Source: Paraburkholderia megapolitana
GTDB taxonomy: Bacteria > Pseudomonadota > Gammaproteobacteria > Burkholderiales > Burkholderiaceae
Direction of reading: 5' to 3'
Assembly: GCF_007556815.1 (NCBI RefSeq)
Contig: NZ_CP041743.1
Span: 2,639,001 to 2,703,000 of the forward strand
Length of the DNA: 64,000 nucleotides
In this document: positions 39,654 through 48,411 of the stretch, in pieces
Layout of the letters: each line of letters starts with the position of its first letter
Position numbering within the stretch: the first letter of the stretch is position 1
Notes under the pieces: model-generated
Database searches by the model: none
What the model was told of the DNA's origin: nothing
Seen by the model: the letters and a program-made list of their open reading frames with translations, nothing else
Program-made: the position numbers and the translations under genes

Positions 39654-40085
39654 ATGCCCACGACCATCGATTTCGAACAACTCGTGAACGCGATCGGCGA
39701 CGCGGTCGTGATCTCCGACGCGCACGGCGCCATCACACTGTGGAATCCCGCGGCAGAGCGCATGTTCGGCTTTACCCAGGCAGAAGCGCTCGGCCAGTCG
39801 CTGGATCTGATCATTCCCGAACGGCTACGCGGCCGCCATTGGGACGGCTACAACAAGACGATGGCGACCGGCGAAACGCGCTACGGGCACGATCTGTTGA
39901 AAGTGCCCGCGGTCGACAAGAGCGGCCGCTCGATGTCGATCGCTTTCACCGTCGCGCTGCTGCATTCGCCGCAAGGTGATGTAACGGGCATCGTCGCCGT
40001 GATTCGCGACGAAACAAGTCGCTTCAGCGAAGACCGTGCGCTGCGCAAGCGTGTTGCGGAACTCGAAGCGAAGGTCGGCGTGTGA
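39654..40085 (+). CDS. Single-domain PAS protein
   Basis: A 143-residue cytoplasmic protein that is almost wholly a PAS domain: DAVVISDAHGAITLWNPAAERMFGFTQAEALGQSL at the N-terminal cap (described by position, residues 16-50) and VTGIVAVIRDETSRF at the last strand. The final 20 residues (RALRKRVAELEAKVGV) form a short coiled coil, suggesting a dimer. No output domain is present. It follows oxc and frc on the same strand after a GC hairpin; a sensory or scaffold role in oxalate use is possible but not shown. Confidence 0.82.
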   Translation: MPTTIDFEQLVNAIGDAVVISDAHGAITLWNPAAERMFGFTQAEALGQSLDLIIPERLRGRHWDGYNKTMATGETRYGHDLLKVPAVDKSGRSMSIAFTVALLHSPQGDVTGIVAVIRDETSRFSEDRALRKRVAELEAKVGV

Positions 40086-40144
40086 GACTCGTCGCGGCAT
40101 GCCACAATCGATAAGGTCGAGTACAACCTTACGAGAGCTTCGGG

Positions 40145-40978
40145 ATGCGCGAACGTTTTCTCATCCACTCACGTCGGCACAAGACACTTGCGTCATGGCG
40201 TGCTGTTGCACTTGCAGCCGCGCTTGCCACTTGTCTTGCTGCCTGCGCGCCGTTACAGGTCTCGCAGGCACCGACGGCGAACGTCGACACCGGTGCAGCG
40301 GCGACCACGTCGGTTGCGGTTCACGCCGACGGCTCATTGCCGGTCCCGTCAAACCTAGTTCCACTGACGCAGCCAGCCGGTCAGCAACGCCTGCTCTCGA
40401 CGGCCGACAACCAGTCTTACTGGCCGTTATCCCAGTACTTCGAGACGCAGAAAAACGAGGCGTACTGTTCCGTCGCAACGTCGGTAATGGTGCTGAATGC
40501 GCTGAATATCCCGCGGCCAAAAACTGCGTTGTACCCCGGGTTCCCTTATTTCACGCAGGACGACTTCTTTCACTCCGTCGATCCGCAACTGGCCGATCCG
40601 CTCAGGGTGTCGCATGAGGGCATGACGCTCGACCAGCTTGGCGCCGTGCTTGGCCACTTCGCGGTCTCCGTGCATCCATTCCATGCCAGCGATCTAACAC
40701 TCGAGCAATTTCGCGATCTTGTACGCGACACCACCGGGCGTCGCGACCGATTCGCTTTACTGAACTTCCACCGCACGCAGATTGGCGAAGCAGGCGGCGG
40801 GCATTGGTCACCGCTCGCCGCCTTTGATCCCGCGAGCGATAGCGCCCTCCTGCTCGACGTCGCGCGTTACAAATACCCGGCGGTATGGGTGCCGGTTACC
40901 CAGTTGTACCAGGCGGCGCTTGCTGTCGACTCCGTCAGCGGTCTCGCGCGCGGTATAGTGGTGGTGAGTCGACCATGA
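40145..40978 (+). CDS. Phytochelatin-synthase-like lipoprotein
   Basis: A 277-residue envelope protein. The signal peptide ends LAACAP, a lipobox. The papain-like triad of bacterial phytochelatin synthases is complete: Cys108 in AYCSVAT, His220 in GGGHWSPLAAF and Asp238 in LLLDVARYKYPAVW. Bacterial members mostly hydrolyse glutathione to gamma-Glu-Cys rather than making long phytochelatins. Lipid anchoring would place it in the periplasm. The gene stands alone, convergent with the thioesterase gene. Confidence 0.85.
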   Translation: MRERFLIHSRRHKTLASWRAVALAAALATCLAACAPLQVSQAPTANVDTGAAATTSVAVHADGSLPVPSNLVPLTQPAGQQRLLSTADNQSYWPLSQYFETQKNEAYCSVATSVMVLNALNIPRPKTALYPGFPYFTQDDFFHSVDPQLADPLRVSHEGMTLDQLGAVLGHFAVSVHPFHASDLTLEQFRDLVRDTTGRRDRFALLNFHRTQIGEAGGGHWSPLAAFDPASDSALLLDVARYKYPAVWVPVTQLYQAALAVDSVSGLARGIVVVSRP

Positions 40979-41002
40979 CGCTCAGGCAACGCGGCGTCCT
41001 CA

Positions 41003-41440
41003 CTACTCCGGACGCTTGATCAAACAGGTCGCCGACGCATGCGCGACGATCTTGCCGTCGGGCGTTTTCAGCGATCCTTCGGCGACACCGAGGTTCTTCG
41101 AGAGATTGATCACGCGGCCTTCTGCCACCAGGTCCACATCGCGCGGCACCGGGCGCAGCATCTTTACGTGTAGATCGATGGTGCCGTAGCCCACTCCCGC
41201 TTCTAGCATAGTGTGTACGGCACAACCCGTCACCGAATCGAGCACCGTCGCGGCAAAGCCTCCATGTACCCCACCCAACGGGTTGAGGTGACGGCCATCG
41301 GCCCGGGCGGTCATCTTGATGTAACCGCTGTCGACTTCGTCGAGCGTCATCGGAATCGTCTCCGAAATAGACGCACGAGGAAAATCGCCGGCGGCTCCGG
41401 CGCGCAACAACTCAAGACCTGACATCGAAAGCGGATTCAT
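41003..41440 (-). CDS. PaaI-type hotdog thioesterase
   Basis: The ATG at 41440 has AGGAG upstream and gives 145 residues; the open frame upstream overlaps the operator region. The hotdog pattern NPLGGVHGGFAATVLDSVTGCAV, with the GGVHGG loop and catalytic Asp, is typical of the PaaI/YbgC-like acyl-CoA thioesterases. It is divergent from the HxlR regulator gene and shares with it a region holding two matching operators. Confidence 0.85.
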   Translation of the reverse strand: MNPLSMSGLELLRAGAAGDFPRASISETIPMTLDEVDSGYIKMTARADGRHLNPLGGVHGGFAATVLDSVTGCAVHTMLEAGVGYGTIDLHVKMLRPVPRDVDLVAEGRVINLSKNLGVAEGSLKTPDGKIVAHASATCLIKRPE

Positions 41441-41473
41441 CGGGAAGCTCCTGACATTGATCTGCGGACACTG

Positions 41474-41566
41474 AGTTCTAAATTGGAACTGATTGTCAGC
41501 AGCGATACTTCCGATGTCAATGCAAAAGCTCCCAATAGATTCGAGAGCCAGTTCTATAATGGAACG
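41474..41566. promoter_or_regulatory. Two matching operators between thioesterase and hxlR-type gene
   Basis: AGTTC-TAAATTG-GAACT (41474-41490) is a perfect dyad. AGTTC-TATAATG-GAACG (41550-41566) repeats it with one arm base changed; its spacer also resembles a -10 hexamer (TATAAT) for the regulator gene. Centres lie 76 bases apart. They are the natural binding sites for the HxlR-type protein encoded at 41600, controlling both divergent genes. Confidence 0.7.
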
Positions 41567-41599
41567 CACTATTTGCATCGATGATCAAGGAAACTGTCC

Positions 41600-42088
41600 A
41601 TGAAATGGAGCGATGTGGGCTCGATGCCCTGTTCGGTGGCGCGCACACTGGCTGTGATCGGGGATCGCTGGACCCTGCTGATACTGCGCAATGCATTCCT
41701 CGGCATGCGCCGCTTCGACGAGTTTCAGTCGCAACTGGGTCTCACGCGCCATGTGCTTGCCGAACGGCTGGCGCGTCTGGTCGAAGAAGACATTATGGTC
41801 AGAAGTTCGTATCAAGAACGACCGGTGCGCTTCGAATACCGGCTGACGGAACAGGGCCTCGATCTGTATCCGGTGCTGCTCGCGCTTACTGCATGGGGCG
41901 ATCGCTGGAAGGACGACGGCAACGGACCGCCCATGTTGCTAAAACACCGTACGTGCGGCCACGTGTTTCATCCATTGACAGTCTGTTCCGAGTGCGGCGA
42001 GCCTCTCGATCCGCGCGAAGTCAGGGCGCTGCCTGGGCCAGGATGGAGAGTCGAGGAAAACGAAGCCACCGCACCCCACACCGAATAA
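41600..42088 (+). CDS. HxlR-family transcriptional regulator
   Basis: A 162-residue regulator. CSVARTLAVIGDRWTLLILRNAFLGMRRFDEFQ is the classical HxlR opening (residues 11-43), followed by the recognition helix region LGLTRHVLAERLARLVEE and the wing ERPVRFEYRLTEQG. The C-terminal extension has CGHVFHPLTVCSECGEPL, a possible zinc ribbon (Cys, His, two Cys) not found in short HxlR proteins. Twelve bases separate it from the DUF4442 gene. Confidence 0.9.
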   Translation: MKWSDVGSMPCSVARTLAVIGDRWTLLILRNAFLGMRRFDEFQSQLGLTRHVLAERLARLVEEDIMVRSSYQERPVRFEYRLTEQGLDLYPVLLALTAWGDRWKDDGNGPPMLLKHRTCGHVFHPLTVCSECGEPLDPREVRALPGPGWRVEENEATAPHTE

Positions 42089-42099
42089 GGACGATCCGC

Positions 42100-42570
42100 A
42101 TGGCAATCGATGTCTCGTCTCTCTGGACGCGTTTATCTTCGAAGCCCGCTGGCAAGTGGCTTTTTTCTCGCCTGGTGTGCTTGAGAGCGCCGTACTTCGC
42201 GAGCATCAGTCCGACGATCACAGAGCTTCGTCCCGGGTATTGCCGTGTGAAGATAAGCAAGCATCGATCGGTGCTCAATCACCTCGGTTCGGTACACGCG
42301 ATCGCCATGTGCAACATGGCGGAAGTGGCCGGCGGCATGTTGACCGAAGTATCGGTTCCGCGAACCCACCGCTGGATTCCGAAAGGCATGGCGGTTCAAT
42401 ACCTGAAGAAAGCGACTACCGATCTCGTCGCGATTGCCGAGCCCGTCACTCTCGCGCAGTGGCCGGACGCCGGCGAGTTTGAAGTCAACGTCAAGGTCGA
42501 GGACCGTGCGGGTGAAGCCGTCTTCAACGCGGTCATCACCATGTGGGTTTCCTTGAAAAAGACCGCTTGA
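42100..42570 (+). CDS. DUF4442 hotdog-fold protein
   Basis: The ATG at 42100 with AAGGA upstream gives 156 residues. The sequence matches the DUF4442 hotdog family: FASISPTITELRPGYCRVKI, the core NHLGSVHAIAMCNMAEVAGG and YLKKATTDLVAIAE. Such proteins are likely acyl-CoA thioesterases or acyl binders. Together with the PaaI-type gene, two hotdog enzymes flank one regulator, suggesting an acyl-CoA responsive or detoxifying unit. Confidence 0.82.
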   Translation: MAIDVSSLWTRLSSKPAGKWLFSRLVCLRAPYFASISPTITELRPGYCRVKISKHRSVLNHLGSVHAIAMCNMAEVAGGMLTEVSVPRTHRWIPKGMAVQYLKKATTDLVAIAEPVTLAQWPDAGEFEVNVKVEDRAGEAVFNAVITMWVSLKKTA

Positions 42571-42908
42571 AGCAACCACGATCTTCAGTACGCCTGTTGT
42601 TTCCATCTATCGCGCATTCTGTCGGCTACGCGACAAGTATTGCTTTCATGGGTATACCCCCATTTCCCAGGATTGCTTTTTCACCATAATGTTGTACGAC
42701 GACATATGACAAAGAGCAAAATATCCGATTTCACCGACTCGATTTGATTCTTCAACGGTGCCATGTGGCGATGGGAGCCCGCCAGAGTCTTGTAGTGCGC
42801 ATTCGGTTTCGGGGTGCTACTGAGCGCAAAGAATGATCGCTTTTAATTAAAGGAGTCCGCGAATCTGTCGGATTTCCGATCTCCGCAATCATTAACTCAG
42901 GTAACGCC
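42571..42908. other. Gap of 338 bases
   Basis: No gene is seen. The region is AT-richer from about 42600 to 42870 and holds a GGGTATACCC palindrome near 42650 and a small TGTCG/CGACA dyad near 42620. It presumably contains the promoter of the following lipoprotein gene. Confidence 0.4.
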
Positions 42909-44681
42909 ATGTCAGAAAAAAATACTTCGACACCCTGCTTGCGCCTGCTGGTTTCTCTGACCGCACTCTCGTGTTCGATGCTTGCCGGTTGCGGTGGCGG
43001 CATCACTGCCGTGACCGCATCAAACACGGCTCCGCCGCCGGCTGGCGGCTCCAGTACGCCTCCCGCCCAGTTTGCCTCCGACAACGTCAATCAGATGCCC
43101 GACAGTGCGTTCGCCACGGTTTCAGTCGCAGTATCAACACAAATCGCCGCGGTGCCGGTTCTGCCGAATTTTATCGGCTTGAGTTGGGAAAAGTCAGTGA
43201 TCTATTCCCCGTTATTCCACGTGCAAAATCCAGGCGATGGCGGCAATAACCTCTATAAACTACTAAATCTGCTTAGCCTGCGAGGAAGTTTCCGGATAGG
43301 CGCCAATTCACTGGCCTATGCGGTGTGGGATCCGAGCGGTACCGGAGGCTACGGCGATAAGCCCGGAGATATAAAGGATCGCGGACCGTTGATAAATGGT
43401 CAGCCATCACCTGGTGGAAAAGTCTCGCCTCCCGATATCGATGCACTGGCACAGATGATCCACAACACCGGCTGGAACGTAATCTATGCCGTGCCTGCCT
43501 CGTATAACTTCTTCAAATCGGATCCAACAGCTAAAACCTTTAATTCCCCCTCATACGCGAGCGATATCGCCGCCGACGTGCAGGAAGCCAGTTACGCCGC
43601 GGGTGCCCTGGGCAGCGCATTGTATGGAATGGAGATCGGCAACGAACCCGACATCGCGGGTATCGCTTCGACCTATTACCTTCCCGACTGGCTCAACTAT
43701 GCGAAGGCGATTCAAGGTAGTCCACAAAAAATCGCAAGATTTGTAGGACCGGCCACGGGCAGTCTCACATCGTCGCTTATCAATACCATCGTTTCCGATT
43801 CTGTTGCGAGCGGATTGCTCACACAGGTCACCGCACATCGCTATCTGGGCTCCGGCGCAGCGTCTAGCTCGACCATTGCCGACATGCTATCCAAGGCTTG
43901 CCCGTCGTCTCTGCAAACGAGCATGGCAAGCCTGGAACAGGCAAGCAAGTCAGTGTCCGATGGCTGGCGGCTTGATGAAACAAACAGCTATTACGCCGGC
44001 GGTCGTGTCGGCGTGAGCGACAGTTTTGCTTCGTCGCTCTGGACGCTTGAATATATGTTTTGTGCCGCCCAGCAAGGCGCACATGGCATCAATTTTCACG
44101 TCCAGGACGACACGAATCCGGAGCAGCTAGACCCGACGTTGAACGGCACTTTTCAGAACGCCTATACGCCGCTTCAGATTTCAAAAGGGCAAGTCACAAA
44201 GGTCATGCCGGTGTTCTATGGCATGAAGCTTTTCTCGCTCGCGTTACAGGCCGACAGCAATTCTCAGGGAGCGTCTGTAGTTAGCCCTCAGAGCGTCGTC
44301 GTTTCTGTTCCGGATGGTTTGCAGGTGGTTGCTTTTGCCGTCATCCCCAACGCCGGATCGAATGGCAAATCTCAATCAGCGAGTGAGGTGGAATCGATTG
44401 TGATTATCAATAAAGAACCCACCCAGGCGATCAAGGCGAATATAAATCCCGGGATGACATCGCAGAGCGCGGATTATATCCGTCTGACCAGTGGCCCCGT
44501 GTCCACGTCGGGCGCGACAGCCGGTTTGCAAGGCGTACAAAATTCGGTCCTGAATAATCAACTTATCAACGTAAACGGGAGCTGGCAGCCGGAGTCGTAT
44601 GCTCCGCTAACCCCAGACTCAAGTGACAACTATTCGGTAAAGGTCCCCGCTGCAAGCGCAATTCTGCTTCGTGTGCGGTAA
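42909..44681 (+). CDS. GH79-like glycoside hydrolase lipoprotein
   Basis: A 590-residue exported protein. The lipobox LAGC follows a hydrophobic run, then a Pro/Ser linker. The barrel domain resembles GH79 beta-glucuronidases and heparanase-like enzymes: Glu246 in GMEIGNEPD is the likely acid/base and Glu357 in RLDETNSYYAGG the likely nucleophile. A beta-sandwich domain with a C-terminal strand follows from about residue 480. Such enzymes split glucuronides from plant or exopolysaccharide chains. The gene stands alone. Confidence 0.75.
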   Translation: MSEKNTSTPCLRLLVSLTALSCSMLAGCGGGITAVTASNTAPPPAGGSSTPPAQFASDNVNQMPDSAFATVSVAVSTQIAAVPVLPNFIGLSWEKSVIYSPLFHVQNPGDGGNNLYKLLNLLSLRGSFRIGANSLAYAVWDPSGTGGYGDKPGDIKDRGPLINGQPSPGGKVSPPDIDALAQMIHNTGWNVIYAVPASYNFFKSDPTAKTFNSPSYASDIAADVQEASYAAGALGSALYGMEIGNEPDIAGIASTYYLPDWLNYAKAIQGSPQKIARFVGPATGSLTSSLINTIVSDSVASGLLTQVTAHRYLGSGAASSSTIADMLSKACPSSLQTSMASLEQASKSVSDGWRLDETNSYYAGGRVGVSDSFASSLWTLEYMFCAAQQGAHGINFHVQDDTNPEQLDPTLNGTFQNAYTPLQISKGQVTKVMPVFYGMKLFSLALQADSNSQGASVVSPQSVVVSVPDGLQVVAFAVIPNAGSNGKSQSASEVESIVIINKEPTQAIKANINPGMTSQSADYIRLTSGPVSTSGATAGLQGVQNSVLNNQLINVNGSWQPESYAPLTPDSSDNYSVKVPAASAILLRVR

Positions 44682-44710
44682 AGGCGAAAAGGCGGCTAGC
44701 GATTCTGCCA

Positions 44711-44734
44711 GGAAGGTGGGCGTTCCCGCCTTCC
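44711..44734. terminator. Ten-pair hairpin between convergent genes
   Basis: GGAAGGTGGG (44711-44720) pairs with CCCGCCTTCC (44725-44734) around a CGTT loop with one G-T wobble. It starts 30 bases past the GH79-like stop and lies between two convergent genes, but no T-run is seen on either side. Confidence 0.4.
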
Positions 44735-44866
44735 CGCAGAAGTGTTGTATGGAGAAATGAGGGCCGCCATAGATGTCTGACAACAGATATCAAAGGCATC
44801 GCAAAATGTAGCGCGTAACAACACCGCAATGCCTACGACCAGGCGCCGCAAGTCAGCACGACAGGT

Positions 44867-45685
44867 CTACTTTTGAACCGTACGCGGTCGAAACGCCTCG
44901 TCACTCCCCTTCTTGAGCCCAAGCCGCATTGCAAGCCGCTGATTCCAGCGTCCGATGATTCTGCGTTGCCACCGTCGTTCTGCCGCGAGCGCCGAGGATT
45001 CGCTTCCGCTCCATGCACTCTGCAGCAGAAATTTGCCGGCGGCCAGCGCGTCAGGCGATCGTTGTGCCCACACTGCTATCTGTGCTGCAGCAGCCGCCAG
45101 CGGATCGTCTTCGACCCGGCTCGCGAGTCCCAACTGGACCGCTTCCGCGCCCGATACCACGCGCCCGCTCAACACCAGCTCTTTTGCCACATCGATCGAC
45201 ATCAGCTCACGCAGGAGCGTTGGGCCACCCATGTCGGGTACCAGTCCCCACTTCACTTCCATCAATGACATCTTCGCGTCCGCTGCGGCAATCCGCTGAT
45301 CCGCACCGAGCGCAAGCTGCATCCCTGCCCCATAACAATGCCCGTGGACGACTGCGATGACTGGAAACGGAAGATCGCGCCAGCCCATGCTCCAGCGCTG
45401 AAAAATATTCCTGCGTGGCGCATACAGCGAGAGCACCGAGCGCAAGAGCTTGCGCTTCGAAGAGAACACGCTTTTGAAATCCAGACCCGCGCAGAACGAT
45501 GGCCCTTCCCCGTGAATAATCGCACCGCGCACAGTCTTGTCCCGACGAAGTCGGCGCTGCACGGCGGCCATCTCGTCCAGCATCGCGAAGTCCACGGCAT
45601 TGTGCTGCGCCGGGCGCGACAGGGTGACCCACGCTACGCTGTTCGCATCGATCGCGAGCTGTACGCGTTGATTTTGCACTGCCAC
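44867..45685 (-). CDS. Enoyl-CoA hydratase/isomerase family (crotonase)
   Basis: A crotonase-fold protein of 272 residues from the GTG at 45685, or 270 from the GTG at 45679, which has GAGAGG at a better distance. The two oxyanion-hole loops are FCAGLDFKSV and HGHCYGAGMQLALGAD. The catalytic region MEVKWGLVPDMGG has Glu and Asp at the expected places. Possible activities include hydration or isomerisation of an enoyl-CoA. The extended GRWNQRLAMRLGLKKG tail is close to the crotonase type often annotated as a broad-range hydratase. Confidence 0.85.
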   Translation of the reverse strand: MAVQNQRVQLAIDANSVAWVTLSRPAQHNAVDFAMLDEMAAVQRRLRRDKTVRGAIIHGEGPSFCAGLDFKSVFSSKRKLLRSVLSLYAPRRNIFQRWSMGWRDLPFPVIAVVHGHCYGAGMQLALGADQRIAAADAKMSLMEVKWGLVPDMGGPTLLRELMSIDVAKELVLSGRVVSGAEAVQLGLASRVEDDPLAAAAAQIAVWAQRSPDALAAGKFLLQSAWSGSESSALAAERRWQRRIIGRWNQRLAMRLGLKKGSDEAFRPRTVQK

Positions 45686-45780
45686 CTCTCTGGTTCGATT
45701 CTTGTTCGGGAATTCGACGGTTGCGCATGAATCGCGCTCGCGTGTCTACCCGCACGATACACCTCGACGTTTGCCGCGCC

Positions 45781-46964
45781 TCAATACATCATTGAAATCT
45801 CATCGAACAACGCGAGATTCAGATGCTTCGTATCGTCATCGGTGGGCTGGGGTTGTGAGGAGAATTTGGCAATCACCGTCTCCCTGGTGGGGTCGACGTA
45901 TAGCCACTGGCCATGTATGCCGACGGCAAAGAACGCGCCGCTCGCATTGCCAACCTGATACCACTGGTTCCGATACCTGCCGTGCGGCAACCAGGCCACG
46001 AAATTTCCGTGTTTCCATGCCTCGAAGCTGCCACCGGCAAGCGTATCGTTCACCCAGTCCGCCGATACCAGCGTTCGCCCGTTGACAGTGCCCCCGACGC
46101 GCATCAACTCGCCAATCCTCGCGAGGTCGCGGGCAGTCATGCACAGTCCGCCACCCGAGCGCGCGGTGCCGACGATATCCACGGTGACACGGCCATCCTG
46201 ATGAAGCCCTAGCGGTTGCCACAGACGCGTTGCCGCGAAATCTGCATAGCGTTCCCCGGATGCGCGTTCGATCAGAAGGCCAAGAACATCTGAATTCGGC
46301 GAACCGTACTGGAACGGCCCCCGTGATCGCCTGCGCCTTTCTGCACGGAAGCGAGAAAGTCGATTACCGTTTGCGGTTTTTCTCCGTCGAGTTGCGGATC
46401 CAGCAGCCCCGCCCTGCGGTAGCGCGCAAAGTCGCCGCGCGGATCCAGATAGTCCTCGCTAAACGCGAGACTGGTGCGCATGTCGAGTACGTGTCGCACC
46501 GTGGCGTCACCAAAGGCCGAGCGCGCCAGTTCCGGCACATAGTACGAGACGAGTGCGCGAGGATCGAGAAGCCCATCATCGACCAGCATGCCGGCAAGAA
46601 GACCCGCGACCGACTTGCTGGCCGAGAACAGGATATGCCTGCTTTGCGACGTGAAATGCGGCGCGTGGAAATCGGCGACGAACCTGCCCGCTTTCATGAC
46701 GATGAGTGCATCGGTCGATGTTTGCCTTAGCACACCGGCAATCGTCCGGCGTTGACCGTCCGCTATGAACTCGTGCGCGGTCAGCGCCGTGGCGTCGATA
46801 GGCGGTGTTTCGATCAAGCCGGGCATCGCCCGTATGTGCGCGGTCGGGACGAGCTCATGAACATGACAGAACGCCCAGGCATTCCACGGTGCTTCCCGCC
46901 AGTTGCCAAGCTGGACACTATCCCGGCGAAACCCGTAGCGGTTTTCGAAACTGGAATTGACCAT
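45781..46964 (-). pseudogene. Class C beta-lactamase-like serine hydrolase, frameshifted
   Basis: Two frames together make one serine hydrolase of about 395 residues. The N-terminal part from the ATG 46964 carries the nucleophile motif SASKS (S-x-x-K) and Tyr in SYYVPELA. Near 46318-46325, at a run of five C (plus strand), one base seems missing; the frame then continues as FQYGSPNSDVLGLLIER, SGGGLCMTARDLARIGEL and the C-terminal HGQWLYVDP to 45781. If restored it would be an esterase or penicillin-binding-like hydrolase. The homopolymer makes a sequencing error quite possible. Confidence 0.8.
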
Positions 46965-47029
46965 ACCTGCTGCACACTCCCCTAAAAAACCCCTACTTAC
47001 ACCTGCGCGCGATACATCTCCGAGCAAAC

Positions 47030-47758
47030 CTAATGCACGTGCTGTAGAAAATCGCGAAAGCGTTCGCTGGGCGGCGCCGACAACAACTCGGCGGGCTTGC
47101 CGTCGTGGACCACGCGTCCAGCGTCCATGAACAGCAGGCGGGAACCGACACGTTGCGCGAAACCCATCTCATGTGTCACGACGACCATCGTCATGCCGTC
47201 GTTGGCGAGTGTCTGCATGACCCTCAGCACTTCCTGCCGCAACTCCGGATCGAGTGCCGAAGTGGGCTCGTCGAAGAGCATGAGTTTCGGCTGGACGGCA
47301 AGCGCACGCGCAATCGCAACACGTTGCTGCTGACCGCCCGAAAGCTGCGATGGATAGTGATTCATCCGCTCGGCGAGGCCGACTTTCTGTAGCAGCGCGG
47401 CGGCGATGTCGCGTGCCTCTGCCTTTGAACGACCGCGCGCCCACCTGGGTCCGAACATGACGTTCTGCATGGCCGTCAGATTCGGAAAGAGGTTGAACTG
47501 CTGGAAGACCATGCCCGCTTCGAGCCGGATCGACCGGACTTCGTTCGGAGAACCCAGTACGCTGACATTGTCGACACGCAGATCGCCGCCGCTGATTTTC
47601 TCGAGCACGTTGATGCAACGAAGCATCGTCGATTTCCCCGATCCCGAAGGACCGATGACAACTGCGACCTCGCCGCGTTCTATGGCGAGATCGATCGGCT
47701 GCAGGACGACGTGTGCGCCAAACTGCTTCGAGGCGCCCTGAAATTCGATCATGCTCAT
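47030..47758 (-). CDS. Polar amino acid ABC transporter ATPase
   Basis: A 242-residue GlnQ/HisP-type ATPase. Walker A GPSGSGKST, the amino-acid family marker MVFQQFNLFPNLTAMQNVMFGP, the signature LSGGQQQR, Walker B LMLFDEPTSALDPEL and VVTHEMGFAQRVGSRLLFMD are all present. Its start overlaps the permease stop by four bases. Third gene of a complete importer. Confidence 0.92.
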   Translation of the reverse strand: MSMIEFQGASKQFGAHVVLQPIDLAIERGEVAVVIGPSGSGKSTMLRCINVLEKISGGDLRVDNVSVLGSPNEVRSIRLEAGMVFQQFNLFPNLTAMQNVMFGPRWARGRSKAEARDIAAALLQKVGLAERMNHYPSQLSGGQQQRVAIARALAVQPKLMLFDEPTSALDPELRQEVLRVMQTLANDGMTMVVVTHEMGFAQRVGSRLLFMDAGRVVHDGKPAELLSAPPSERFRDFLQHVH

Positions 47759-48411
47759 GGCAGACGTACTCCCCGTTCAAGCACCCGCAGACCAAGCGCA
47801 AGCAGACTGATCACGATCAGATAAATGACTGCCACCGCGGTCCAGATCTCAACCGCCCGGAAGTTCTCGGCCATGATTTCCTGACCGCGCCGCGTGAGTT
47901 CGCCGACACCGATGACGAGGAAAATCGAGGTGTCCTTGACCAGACTGACGAACTGGTTTCCCATGGCCGGCAGCGCGCGACGGAACGCAACCGGCGCGAT
48001 AACACGGGCAAGAACCGTACGAAACGGAATACCCATCGCGAGGCCGGCTTCGCGCAACCCGATCGGCACACTACCGAGTGCCCCGCGAACGATCTCCGCG
48101 TTATAGGCGCCCGAATTGACGATCAGCGTGGTGATCGCCGCGCTCGTCGCGCTGATGCGGATCCCCATCATGATGGGCAACGCAAAGTATACAAACATGA
48201 CCTGAACGACGATCGGTGTCCCGCGAATCAACGCGACATACGCGTGAGCCGGCGCGGCCGGCAACCAGCTCCCGTAGGTCAGGACCACGCCCGAGAAAAT
48301 ACCGAGCGCAACACCCCCGACCAGACCCGCCAGCGCAATCACAAGCGTAAGTCGCAGACCTTCGAGCAGATCCGGCAGCGCGGAAACGACGACCGTCCAG
48401 TCAAAGTTCAT
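47755..48411 (-). CDS. Polar amino acid ABC transporter permease
   Basis: The ATG at 48411 overlaps the binding-protein stop and gives 218 residues, a GlnP/HisM-type permease. RGTPIVVQVMFVYFALP, NSGAYNAEIVRGAL and EAGLAMGIPFRTVLARVIAP (coupling loop) are standard. Only one permease gene is present, so the channel is probably a homodimer. Confidence 0.9.
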   Translation of the reverse strand: MNFDWTVVVSALPDLLEGLRLTLVIALAGLVGGVALGIFSGVVLTYGSWLPAAPAHAYVALIRGTPIVVQVMFVYFALPIMMGIRISATSAAITTLIVNSGAYNAEIVRGALGSVPIGLREAGLAMGIPFRTVLARVIAPVAFRRALPAMGNQFVSLVKDTSIFLVIGVGELTRRGQEIMAENFRAVEIWTAVAVIYLIVISLLALGLRVLERGVRLP

